Assembly (NCBI GenBank): GCA_964567045.1 | Contig: CAZMLE010000085.1 | Coordinates: 1-15,772 of the forward strand | DNA from: JAFNGF01 sp964567045 | GTDB lineage: Bacteria; Planctomycetota; Phycisphaerae; Sedimentisphaerales; Anaerobacaceae | DNA: 15,772 nt | Direction: 5' to 3' | Part shown: one piece after another, positions 7,547-14,069 of the stretch | How the letters are laid out: the number at the start of each line of letters is the position of its first letter | How positions within the stretch are numbered: position 1 is the first letter of the stretch | Translations under genes and position numbers: made by a program | The notes under the pieces: model-generated | Database searches by the model: none | The model's input: only the letters and a program-made list of their open reading frames with translations | What the model was told of the DNA's origin: nothing

Positions 7547-7598
7547 TGTGAAATCTGTGGTTTTTTTCCCCAGCAGAAATCCTGGATTATTGCCATGA

Positions 7599-8375
7599 TT
7601 ACCTCAATGGCACGAGTTTTATCTCAAAGAGTTTGGGCCAAAACTTTCCCGTCACGAATAGCCGGTCATTGACGGCATCGTACGCAATGCCGTTGAGGAC
7701 ATCAAGTGGCTGGGCAGTGTCCTGCAAGGTCAAAAGCCCATTCAGGTATATCCAGCCGGTTACCTGGCCCGTCTGGGGCGAGATTCTTGCGACCAGTTCG
7801 GTTGGCCAGAGATTGGCAAAAATCTGCCCTTTGATGTATTCCAGCTCATTGAGCCCGCTGACGGGTCTATCGTTGTCACGTACCTCAATATGGCCGGTTT
7901 GCTTGAGCGTTTCAGGATCGAAAAAGTACAATGTTGATGTGCCGTCGCTCATCACTAAATGCTTTCCATCGTATGTAATGCCCCAGCCCTCGGTTGAATA
8001 ATTGAAATTTTGAAGCAATTCGAAGGTGGCTTTCTTGTAGACAAATCCGACATTCGACCTATAGGTCAACTGGATTATCCTGTCCCTATATATGGTTATG
8101 CCTTCTCCGAAGAATTCGGCCGGCAGTTTGTACATCTGCAAAACACGCCCGGTCTGTAATTCCACTTTGCGCAACGTTGAACTGCCCTGGAGTCCTGTGC
8201 TCTCGTACAAGAGACTATTCTCAAACGCCAGGCCTTGTGTAAAAGCCTTTGGGTCGTGGTAGTAAGTCTTAACGACCTTGTATGTGTAAGCTGCCGGAGT
8301 CTGCGAGGTTTTTGAGTCTGAGCACCCTAAAATCAGGACCGCTGCCGACAAAAGAAACAAAAAGGTTTTGAACAT
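7599..8375 (-). CDS. Glutaminyl-peptide cyclotransferase (plant-type glutamine cyclase), lipoprotein
   Basis: A 258-residue protein. Residues 1-17 are a lipoprotein signal with lipobox ILGC (Cys18) and CSDS at the mature end, favouring the outer membrane or periplasm. The mature part fits the Glu_cyclase_2 five-bladed beta-propeller family: FTQGLAFENSLLYESTG at about 45-61, where Glu58 aligns with the catalytic acid of papaya and bacterial glutaminyl cyclases, then GEGIT at about 89-93, STEGWGITYDG at about 127-137, LNELEYIKGQIFANLWPT at about 175-192 and LNGIAYD at about 228-234. The predicted reaction is cyclisation of N-terminal glutamine to pyroglutamate on exported peptides. The ATG at 8375 has only a weak ribosome site. 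It follows the YchF-like gene by 62 bases and is probably co-transcribed. Confidence 0.9.
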   Translation of the reverse strand: MFKTFLFLLSAAVLILGCSDSKTSQTPAAYTYKVVKTYYHDPKAFTQGLAFENSLLYESTGLQGSSTLRKVELQTGRVLQMYKLPAEFFGEGITIYRDRIIQLTYRSNVGFVYKKATFELLQNFNYSTEGWGITYDGKHLVMSDGTSTLYFFDPETLKQTGHIEVRDNDRPVSGLNELEYIKGQIFANLWPTELVARISPQTGQVTGWIYLNGLLTLQDTAQPLDVLNGIAYDAVNDRLFVTGKFWPKLFEIKLVPLR

Positions 8376-8437
8376 TTGAAATTTGAATTCCGATATTGTT
8401 TCGTAATTTAGGATTTCGGATTTGGTGTTTGCCGATA

Positions 8438-9508
8438 CTATACATTGAATCTGAAATTGATAATATCGCCATCCTGCACGGTGTAGTCTTTTCCTTCGAG
8501 GCGGATTTTCCCGCCTGCCTTGAGAGCCTTTTCATTGCCGTACTGTTTCAGATCATTAAAGGCAAAGGTTTCAGCCCTTATGAAGCCTCGTTTGATATCA
8601 CTGTGCACTTTACCTGCCGCGTCGAGGGCGGTGGTGCCTTGCTTTATCGGCCAAGCGCGTAGCTCATCTGAGACAACGGTTAGAAAGCTAATTAGGCCCA
8701 ACGCCTTATAGCAGGTTTTGGCAAATTTGCTTGCGGCAGATTCGGTGATCCCCAAATCAGCCATGAACTCTTTTCTGCTCTTGGCGTCTAATTGCGTCAG
8801 CTCGTGCTCCAGCTTGGCACAAATTGTAACAGCCTGCGCCGTACTATTAACTGCACCGAAGAAATCAGAGTCTTTGCCCAGTTGGTCTTCGCCGACATTC
8901 ACCGCCACTGCCATTGGCTTTAGAGTCAAAAAGCCGAGCGACTTGATCATTTCGCGTTCTGCCTCGGTCTGGATAGCCGAACTGATCGGTTTTTCTGCCT
9001 CTATTGCTTCCTGGAGTTTTTTTTGCAGGACCAATTCCATCTTATCCTGTGCCTGGGTTTTGGTTGGTTTGCTGACCTGCTTTTGGAGTTTTTCTATCCG
9101 TGTGGTCACCAGCTCTAAATCGGCAAGGAGCAGCTCTGTCCGCAGTTCTGCTAAATCTCTCGGCGGGTCCACGCAGTTGCGGTAAGGGGGTACTGCCGGA
9201 TTCTCAAACGCCCGCACCATCAGCACAAGCATGTCGACGGTTCTTATCTGGCTGATCAATCGTCTTGCTGCCGCCCGGCCATGCTCATCAAGAAAGTTAA
9301 AGCCCGGCAGGTCCAGACAGTCGATGGTGGCGTACGTAGTTTTTTTGGGCTTGTAATGTTCGGTCAGCCAATCGAGCCTTTGGTCGGGAACATGAACGAT
9401 GGCTTCTTCCATCGTTGTCGAGCCAACCAGCGGCATGGGCTTTCCGCTCAAGCTGGCAAAGATGGTGCTCTTGCCGGATTGTAACAGACCAAGCAAAGCT
9501 ACTTTCAA
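8438..9508 (-). CDS. Divergent YchF/OLA1-like P-loop NTPase with TGS domain
   Basis: A 356-residue protein, close to YchF length (about 363). The G1 P-loop is GLLQSGKS at 7-14; canonical YchF has GLPNVGKS. G3 is DLPG; the glycine-rich switch II region (usually GASKGEGLGN) is replaced by FNFLDEHGRAAARR. NVGE keeps the NxxE specificity motif that makes YchF prefer ATP over GTP. The C-terminal TGS domain is typical (RAWPIKQGTTALDAAGKVH, IKRGFIRAE, then EGKDYTVQDGDIINFRFNV). YchF/OLA1 proteins bind ribosomes and affect stress responses; this looks like a diverged paralogue, so the symbol is withheld. It starts with TTG directly after the TAA of the fumarase beta gene, with GGAG eight bases before it inside that gene's last codons, so the two are probably translationally coupled. 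Confidence 0.88.
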   Translation of the reverse strand: MKVALLGLLQSGKSTIFASLSGKPMPLVGSTTMEEAIVHVPDQRLDWLTEHYKPKKTTYATIDCLDLPGFNFLDEHGRAAARRLISQIRTVDMLVLMVRAFENPAVPPYRNCVDPPRDLAELRTELLLADLELVTTRIEKLQKQVSKPTKTQAQDKMELVLQKKLQEAIEAEKPISSAIQTEAEREMIKSLGFLTLKPMAVAVNVGEDQLGKDSDFFGAVNSTAQAVTICAKLEHELTQLDAKSRKEFMADLGITESAASKFAKTCYKALGLISFLTVVSDELRAWPIKQGTTALDAAGKVHSDIKRGFIRAETFAFNDLKQYGNEKALKAGGKIRLEGKDYTVQDGDIINFRFNV

Positions 9509-10063
9509 TTAGACAGCTCCTTGCGTATAGACGCTATTTCCATGAGAATCGTAAGCCACAACAGCTGGGAAATCAACCACCTCCAATTTTCTTATGGCTT
9601 CGGTTCCGAGGTCTTCGTAAGCGATTACTTCTGCCGAAACGATGTGCTTAGAAAGTAGTGCCCCTGCGCCGCCGATGGTGGAAAGATGGACGGCGCCATA
9701 TTTTTTTAAGGCCTCTCTGACTTCGGGGCCCCGGTAGCCCTTGCCGATCATTGCTTTTAGGCCCTCGGCGATTAGTTTCGGGCTGAATGGGTCCATTCTG
9801 GATGAGGTTGTGGGACCGGCTGCGCCGATTATATTGCCCGGCCGGGCAGGTGTCGGCCCAACAAAATAAATAATCGCCCCCTCAAGGTCGAATGGCAAGT
9901 CTTTGCCGGCATCCATTGCCTGGCACAATCTTTTGTGCGCCATATCGCGAGCGCCGTAAATTGTGCCTGTAATAATAACCTCATCGCCCGCTTTCAGCGT
10001 GCGTACATCGGATTCCGTTAGAGGCGGCTGCAATTTGCGTTTCTGGCCCATGTGAATACTCAT
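9509..10063 (-). CDS. Class I fumarate hydratase / L-tartrate dehydratase beta subunit
   Basis: A 184-residue protein matching the C-terminal (beta) part of class I iron-sulfur fumarases and the TtdB subunit. Motifs: LKAGDEVIITGTIYGARDMAHKR at about 25-45, IIYFVGPTPA at about 64-73, GAAGPTTSSRMDPF at about 79-92, MIGKG at about 105-109 and HLSTIGGAGALL at about 126-137. The beta subunit supplies substrate-binding residues; the [4Fe-4S] cluster is held by the alpha subunit, which is not in the window. ATG is at 10063; an inner ATG at 10051 fits the family start (KLQPPLTESD soon after) and the promoter geometry better. No good Shine-Dalgarno precedes either. It is first of a minus-strand run with the YchF-like gene and glutaminyl cyclase. 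Malate/fumarate or tartrate specificity cannot be told. Confidence 0.88.
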   Translation of the reverse strand: MSIHMGQKRKLQPPLTESDVRTLKAGDEVIITGTIYGARDMAHKRLCQAMDAGKDLPFDLEGAIIYFVGPTPARPGNIIGAAGPTTSSRMDPFSPKLIAEGLKAMIGKGYRGPEVREALKKYGAVHLSTIGGAGALLSKHIVSAEVIAYEDLGTEAIRKLEVVDFPAVVAYDSHGNSVYTQGAV

Positions 10064-10065
10064 GA

Positions 10066-10094
10066 ACTATAACGGCTACAATGAGAAATCGCAA
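10066..10094 (-). promoter_or_regulatory. Promoter abutting the fumarase beta start
   Basis: On the minus strand TTGCGA (10089-10094), a 17-base spacer and TATAGT (10066-10071) form a sigma-70-like promoter. The -10 ends only two bases before the ATG at 10063, so transcription would begin within or after that codon and favour translation from the ATG at 10051 with a leader of about ten bases. Confidence 0.5.
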
Positions 10095-10179
10095 ATATCA
10101 TAATGTAAATATCAAAATTGTGGAATCTGCGATGAATTTGTTAATTCTGCATTTTGAATTTTAATCTTAGCACAACGTC

Positions 10180-10188
10180 TGGTATAAT
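10180..10188 (+). promoter_or_regulatory. Extended -10 promoter of sirC (probably leaderless)
   Basis: TGGTATAAT (10180-10188) is a perfect extended -10 element; the -35 position (about 10160-10165, TTTAAT) is weak. The -10 ends eight bases before the ATG at 10197, so transcription should start at about 10193-10197. There is no Shine-Dalgarno. The AT-rich divergent spacer 10072-10196 also holds the opposing fumarase promoter. Confidence 0.65.
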
Positions 10189-10196
10189 TCTCAGCT

Positions 10197-10841
10197 ATGG
10201 CTAAATATCCTATATTTTTGGAACTGACAGGTCGGCGCGCCGTCGTAGTAGGCGGGGGAGCGGTTGCGGTGCGAAAGGCCCGCTCGCTGCTGGCGGCAAA
10301 GGCCAGGCTGGTCGTAGTGGGTGAGAAAGTCAACGACGTGCTGACAGGCCTGTGCGCCGACAGCGGCGCCGAACTAATCAGGTCTAAGTATTCCAAGGAT
10401 TATTTGGCCGGGGCAGTGCTCGTCATCGCCGGAACGAACGACTCGAGGCTTAATAGACGCATATATAAAGATTGCCAGGAGCTTGAGATACTTTGCAATG
10501 TTGTCGATCAGCCGGACCTCTGCGACTTTTATGTGCCTGCGGTGGTTAAACGTGGCGACCTGCAAATAGCAATCGGCACCGAAGGAGATTGTCCTGCATA
10601 CGCTGGGCATATTAGAAAGAAGCTGGAGCAAATCTTTACCGAAAAACACGGCGAGTTTTTGGCTGAGCTGGAGACGCTTCGGCAGCGCATTATAGAAGAC
10701 GTGCCGAACCCGACCGACCGCACGACCCTGTTGGGGGAGCTGGTTGACGATGAGTCGTTCGAATACTTTGCCAAGAACGGCCCAGCCGCCTGGCGTAGAA
10801 AAGCCGAGGAAACCATCACATCCCACACGGCAAAAACCTAA
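10197..10841 (+). CDS. sirC: Precorrin-2 dehydrogenase / sirohydrochlorin ferrochelatase (SirC/CysG N-terminal type)
   Basis: A 214-residue bifunctional or monofunctional enzyme of siroheme synthesis: NAD+-dependent oxidation of precorrin-2 to sirohydrochlorin, with iron chelation in some homologues. A Rossmann fold opens at once (YPIFLELTGRRAVVVGGGAVAVRKARSLL, glycine motif about 19-24). NVVDQPDLCDFYVPAVV at about 101-117 and GDLQIAIGTEGDCPAYAGHIRKKLE at about 120-144 are the family's dimer and active-site stretches, with VDQP where VDDP is more usual. The length matches stand-alone SirC; the CysG methyltransferase domain is absent. The ATG is supported by the domain starting at residue 4. 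It probably makes a leaderless mRNA. Siroheme serves sulfite and nitrite reductases; a branch towards heme is also possible in anaerobes. Confidence 0.92.
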   Translation: MAKYPIFLELTGRRAVVVGGGAVAVRKARSLLAAKARLVVVGEKVNDVLTGLCADSGAELIRSKYSKDYLAGAVLVIAGTNDSRLNRRIYKDCQELEILCNVVDQPDLCDFYVPAVVKRGDLQIAIGTEGDCPAYAGHIRKKLEQIFTEKHGEFLAELETLRQRIIEDVPNPTDRTTLLGELVDDESFEYFAKNGPAAWRRKAEETITSHTAKT

Positions 10842-10851
10842 AACGTGGGTT

Positions 10852-11094
10852 GTGCTGCCCAGCAAACGCCACTCGTGCTCAATTCACCGGCTTTATCTCG
10901 TGTGGAACTATCAGCGAGGTATCCCTGTCAACGTTCTATTTCTTGGGCCTCTGACCTTCAGGTACGTGCGCCAGTACCGACAGCTCACGCTGAAGGAAAC
11001 AGGGAGCGTAGGCCCGCTGCTTTATTCCTTTGTCATTGCAATAAACGTAGCGCTGGTCGCAGCCGTGGTCGGTCTGGCGATAAATGCCTGGTAA
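10852..11094 (+). CDS. Possible small membrane protein downstream of sirC
   Basis: This open frame continues from inside sirC in another frame to a TAA at 11092-11094. There is no ATG after sirC ends; GTG codons at 10852, 10900 and 10966 are possible starts and none has a good ribosome site, so the start is a guess (81 codons from 10852). The last 40 or so residues look protein-like: a basic stretch (RYVRQYRQLTLKETG) then one hydrophobic segment (FVIAINVALVAAVVGLAIN) as a single membrane helix. I recognise no family. It could be a small gene co-transcribed with sirC, a decayed remnant, or chance. The rest of 10842-11176 holds only the palindrome at 11091-11129. Confidence 0.3.
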   Translation: MLPSKRHSCSIHRLYLVWNYQRGIPVNVLFLGPLTFRYVRQYRQLTLKETGSVGPLLYSFVIAINVALVAAVVGLAINAW

Positions 11095-11129
11095 GTGGGC
11101 GACTGGGCAGGCCAACAGCGCCCACCTAC
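11091..11129. repeat. Inverted repeat between convergent genes
   Basis: GTAaGTGGGCG (11091-11101) pairs with CGCCCACcTAC (11119-11129), ten pairs with one mismatch around a 17-base loop. It overlaps the TAA of the small ORF and lies between that ORF and the convergent RRM gene. It lacks a T tract. It resembles GTGGGC...GCCCAC intergenic repeats, and may act as a bidirectional stop or mRNA 3'-end stabiliser. Confidence 0.5.
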
Positions 11130-11176
11130 ACCTTACCCTCTACGTTCTGTGGCGTCCAAAGTCCGCCGGCATCCCA

Positions 11177-11494
11177 TTACCAGGAAGGGCGGCCACCGCC
11201 TCTACCTTCCCTTCGACCGCCGCCGCCCCTGTCTCTCCCGCCTCGGCCCTCAGCGCGAGGACGGGCCTCGTTGACGGTCAGTGTACTGCCCTTGAGCTCC
11301 TTGCCGTCGAGTCCTGCAATGGCGGCTGCGGATTCGGCCTTGGCCGGCATCTCCACAAACCCGAATCCCCTCGACTGGCCGCTGAACTTGTCTTTGATGA
11401 TGGTCACAGAGGTCACCTGCCCGAAGGCGCTGAACGCCTCTCGCAGGTCGTCTTCAGTTGCTTCAGGCGGTAAATTGCCTACATAGATATTCAT
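11177..11494 (-). CDS. Small RRM RNA-binding protein with Gly/Arg-rich tail
   Basis: A 105-residue protein. Residues 1-80 are one RNA recognition motif: RNP2 IYVGNL at 3-8, RNP1 RGFGFVEM at about 42-49, and the usual beta-alpha-beta spacing (ATEDDLREAFSAFGQV). Residues 83-105 form an RGG-like tail (RGGRDRGGGGRREGRGGG). Bacterial single-RRM proteins of this architecture (as in cyanobacteria and planctomycetes) bind single-stranded RNA; several are cold-responsive, which is not shown here. AGGAG lies six bases before the ATG. It is 54 bases downstream of rplU with no promoter seen between them, so read-through from the ribosomal protein promoter is likely. Confidence 0.93.
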   Translation of the reverse strand: MNIYVGNLPPEATEDDLREAFSAFGQVTSVTIIKDKFSGQSRGFGFVEMPAKAESAAAIAGLDGKELKGSTLTVNEARPRAEGRGGRDRGGGGRREGRGGGRPSW

Positions 11495-11548
11495 TTTGCT
11501 CTCCTAATTGAGTAATTGATGGGCTGTTCGCTCCGATGAGGGCAAGGG

Positions 11549-11878
11549 CTAAGCCTCTATTTTGTCGATCGTTATTTCCAGATACTTTTGACGGTGGCCG
11601 ATGCGCCTCCTGCTGCTCTTGCGTTTGCGAAAGTGCATTGGATAAAGTTTCTTGCCTTTGACGACCGCCTCTTCGGCGGTGGTTTTGAACGAAGCTACGA
11701 CTTTTGCGCCCTCCACGTACGGTGAGCCGATTTTTGTTTTTTCGCCGTCACTTAGGAGCAGTACTTTGTTCAGCTCAATTGTCCTGGCCTCGGGCAAGAC
11801 CTCCGTAAGCTCGATATTCAGACGGTCGCCTTCTGCAACCTTGTATTGTTTTCCGCCTTGTTCAATTACCGCGTACAC
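11549..11878 (-). CDS. rplU: 50S ribosomal protein L21
   Basis: A 109-residue large-subunit ribosomal protein. The N-terminus YAVIEQGGKQYKVAEGD, central KTKIGSPYVEGAKV and basic C-terminal MHFRKRKSSRRRIGHRQKYLEITI are diagnostic for L21, which binds 23S rRNA. The frame stays open upstream, but the protein starts at GTG (11876-11878), with AGGAG eight bases before it. The family is usually about 103 residues. rplU is normally followed by rpmA (L27), often then obgE; here the RRM gene follows instead. It has its own promoter and a leader of about 40 bases. Confidence 0.96.
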   Translation of the reverse strand: MYAVIEQGGKQYKVAEGDRLNIELTEVLPEARTIELNKVLLLSDGEKTKIGSPYVEGAKVVASFKTTAEEAVVKGKKLYPMHFRKRKSSRRRIGHRQKYLEITIDKIEA

Positions 11879-11924
11879 CGTAGAGACTCCTGTTTTTTCA
11901 CTCAAAAATCTAATCAGAGCCGAT

Positions 11925-11953
11925 ATACTACGGGCTGAAGCTTTTTCTGTAAA
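11925..11953 (-). promoter_or_regulatory. Promoter for rplU
   Basis: On the minus strand TTTACA (11948-11953), a 17-base spacer and TAGTAT (11925-11930), giving a start near 11918 and a leader of about 40 bases. The spacer is shared with the divergent aminotransferase gene, for which I see only a weak TATACT (11924-11929, plus strand) without a clear -35. Confidence 0.5.
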
Positions 11954-11984
11954 GCAAATTCTGCCCGTTATTGGGAGTGATTTT

Positions 11985-12818
11985 ATGCAATTGGCCATGA
12001 TACAGGACGAAATTGTGGCGATGGAAAAACTTGAGCCGATTTACCTCGACCGTGGGATTTTCTTCGGCGACGGCGTTTATGAAGTGCTGCGGAGCTATGG
12101 TGGCAAGATTTTTGCCCTCGAAGAGCATCTGCAGAGGTTTTCCAACAGTCTGGCTGCAATCGGGATAGCCGGCGTAGATATGAACCAAATTCGTTCACGC
12201 ATCCTGCGGGCTTTTGACGCAGCCGGCATCGCCAACGCAAAGATTTATTTTCACATTACCCGGGGTTCGGCGCTGCGAGACCATATCTGGGATGCTAACT
12301 TAAAGCCGAATTTCTTCTTAACCGTCTCCCAGATGGTCGACGAGCCGGATATAAAAACCAAGGGCATTGCGGTTTCGACCCATCCGGACTGGAGATGGAA
12401 AAGGTGTGACATAAAATCACTGAATCTTCTGCCCAACGTTCTTGCCCGGCAAGATGCCGCCCGCAAAGATTGTGCCGAGGCGATACTTGTGGATGAAGGT
12501 GGGCTTATAACCGAAGGTGCTGCGTCGGCTTTCTTTGCAGTCTTCGGCCAAACATTGCAAACCGCACCTCTTACCGCCAATGTTTTGCCTTCCATCACGC
12601 GCAAATACGTAATTCAGGCGGGCGAGAATATCGGCTTAGAGATAGTTGAAAAGTCGCTTGCTTCACAACAAGCAAGTCGGGCAGATGAGCTTTTTATCGC
12701 CGTGACCACAAAGGATATCGTGCCGGTGGTCAAATTTGACGGTACGGTTATCGGCGACGGTAAACCTGGCAAATATACAAGGCTACTGATCCAGGAGTTC
12801 CGCTCTTTTACGGCCTAA
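11985..12818 (+). CDS. dat: D-amino-acid (D-alanine) aminotransferase, fold-type IV PLP enzyme
   Basis: A 277-residue class IV aminotransferase of standard length, predicted to exchange amino groups between D-amino acids and 2-oxo acids, supplying D-Glu or D-Ala for peptidoglycan. GDGVYEV at 28-34 contains Tyr32, equivalent to the substrate-facing tyrosine of the Bacillus enzyme. RGSALRDH at 93-100 keeps Arg98 and His100, the pair that binds the substrate carboxylate in D-amino-acid aminotransferase and sets it apart from branched-chain aminotransferase and aminodeoxychorismate lyase. RCDIKSLNLLPNVLA at 140-154 holds the PLP lysine (Lys144), and Glu177 (ITEG) is the usual PLP-ring partner. 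The open frame extends upstream to 11652 across rplU, but GGGAG seven bases before ATG 11985 and the domain start fix the start. Divergent from rplU, convergent with the carrier genes. Confidence 0.87.
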   Translation: MQLAMIQDEIVAMEKLEPIYLDRGIFFGDGVYEVLRSYGGKIFALEEHLQRFSNSLAAIGIAGVDMNQIRSRILRAFDAAGIANAKIYFHITRGSALRDHIWDANLKPNFFLTVSQMVDEPDIKTKGIAVSTHPDWRWKRCDIKSLNLLPNVLARQDAARKDCAEAILVDEGGLITEGAASAFFAVFGQTLQTAPLTANVLPSITRKYVIQAGENIGLEIVEKSLASQQASRADELFIAVTTKDIVPVVKFDGTVIGDGKPGKYTRLLIQEFRSFTA

Positions 12819-12838
12819 AGTCTGCACACACGCCCGAC

Positions 12839-14008
12839 TCATCCTTTGAACAGCAGTAGAAACGCTATGGCACATGCAATCGTTAGCGCACATGGCACAA
12901 TGAAAATCGGCCGCCACTGGAACTTGCCTTGCCTTTTGAACAAGTCCATCACGGCGCCGGTAATCTGCGTGCCGATGAAACTGCCAAGTCCGAGCGTAAC
13001 CATTACTATAAGTATCTGCGCAGAACCTTTGATGTCCGCAGGGGCTACCTCATCAACATATTGCTGGCCGCCGAAGAAAAACAATGTATATCCTGCCCCA
13101 TGGAGCGCCAGCGATGAAATAACCAGCCATAAAGGCTTCATCATGGCGAAGATAATATACCTTGCCGGCCAGGCGATTACGCCGATAGCCAGTATCCAAC
13201 GGAAATTAGGCAGCAGCAGCGGCAGCAGGACTACCATGCCAAAAATCTCTGCCACCTGAGCAATGGCCATTACCGCGGGAAGATTCTTACTCTGAACTCC
13301 CAAATCCTCAAGAAATGGAGCGGTCGGCACAAAATAAAATTGTAGCTGCGTTGTGACAATGAATGAGATGATAAGAAAAATCAAAAAGTTGGGGTCGCCA
13401 AGCATCCGCAAGGCAGCGACGAAGGCCAGCGGGTCGCCGGGCTGCTTGGAAGGCGGCGTGTGTGGGAGAAAGAAACAGAAACCGCCCATTATCAACGATA
13501 TAATCCCCGCAAGCACCAGGGCATCGCAGCCGGTCACCTTCAGTTTGCCGCAGCGGCGCCAAAGAGCCAGACCTACGCCGGCCACTATCCAGCCGATTGT
13601 CCCCCAGACGCGGATCCAACCTTGGACGGCTCGGTCAGTTTCATGGGTGAACATAACGGAGTTGGTCAGGCCCATAGTCGGGGCATAAAGCAAGGCGTAA
13701 AGCCCCATCAGGCCAAGTAGAGGCCAGAATTTTTCTTTTTTTGCTGCCAATAGTAAAACAATGCCTCCGGCGATCTGGACTACCGCTAAGAACTTTTCCG
13801 CAGCCACCCAGCGGTCGGCGATTTGGCCTCCGGTGAATAAAGCAACGATGCAGCCCAGCCACAGTGTGGCATAAATCCAGCCGGTCTGCTTGCCCGTTAA
13901 CTTCAAAGGACCAACCAGGTGCGACGCCAGGACCGGGAACCACGCTCCCCAGATGGCATACTCCAGAAACATCATTAAGCTCAAACTAAGATACAATTGC
14001 CAGCTCAT
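12839..14008 (-). CDS. Nucleoside:H+ symporter-family MFS carrier, paralogue 2
   Basis: A 389-residue integral inner-membrane protein with about 12 hydrophobic segments, of the Nuc_H_symport (NupG/XapB-like) branch of the major facilitator superfamily. The N-terminus has YAIWGAWFPVLASHL and GKQTGWIYATL, followed by GGQIADRW, the family's version of the loop 2-3 motif. The C-terminus FQWRPIFIVPC...LLFKG is nearly shared with the next gene. Characterised relatives import nucleosides with protons; beside a sugar isomerase gene a saccharide substrate is equally plausible (inference). GGAG is six bases before the ATG. It is last in the operon, 61 bases after its paralogue, and ends 20 bases from the convergent aminotransferase gene with no terminator hairpin between them. 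Confidence 0.88.
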   Translation of the reverse strand: MSWQLYLSLSLMMFLEYAIWGAWFPVLASHLVGPLKLTGKQTGWIYATLWLGCIVALFTGGQIADRWVAAEKFLAVVQIAGGIVLLLAAKKEKFWPLLGLMGLYALLYAPTMGLTNSVMFTHETDRAVQGWIRVWGTIGWIVAGVGLALWRRCGKLKVTGCDALVLAGIISLIMGGFCFFLPHTPPSKQPGDPLAFVAALRMLGDPNFLIFLIISFIVTTQLQFYFVPTAPFLEDLGVQSKNLPAVMAIAQVAEIFGMVVLLPLLLPNFRWILAIGVIAWPARYIIFAMMKPLWLVISSLALHGAGYTLFFFGGQQYVDEVAPADIKGSAQILIVMVTLGLGSFIGTQITGAVMDLFKRQGKFQWRPIFIVPCALTIACAIAFLLLFKG

Positions 14009-14069
14009 TGCGTTCTCCGTAACACTTCAGACAATGAAGCATAAGAGGATTATCCTCAGGCCGTGCGGC

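Larger units (their letters stand above)
7391..7598. repeat. Palindrome-rich intergenic spacer
   Basis: Noncoding spacer made of short words resembling (A)CAGATTTCACAGA and AATCCGTGTAAATCCG, interrupted by three compact palindromes at 7438-7455, 7487-7508 and 7527-7546. On the minus strand the words before the interruptions are CACAGA-type and those after are TCCGTGT-type, giving an imperfect overall inverted repeat. No promoter stands out. The Shine-Dalgarno of the dehydrogenase is at its 3' end. Confidence 0.6.

Noticed and set aside
8718..9185. 155-codon plus-strand frame
   Set aside because: Antisense to the YchF-like gene; Ser-rich shadow translation with no start signals.
10845..11486. 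213-codon plus-strand frame rich in Pro, Ser and Arg
   Set aside because: Largely antisense to the glycine/arginine-rich RRM gene, which explains its composition.
11652..11984. N-terminal extension of the D-amino-acid aminotransferase frame
   Set aside because: It is the reverse of rplU and its leader; GGGAG and the family start place the ATG at 11985.
12819..12838. Terminator between the convergent aminotransferase and carrier genes
   Set aside because: Only 20 bases, with no hairpin or T tract visible.
14045..14057. 13-base dyad GAGGAT-T-ATCCTC between the two carrier genes
   Set aside because: Short, no T tract, and not repeated elsewhere in the window; could be chance.
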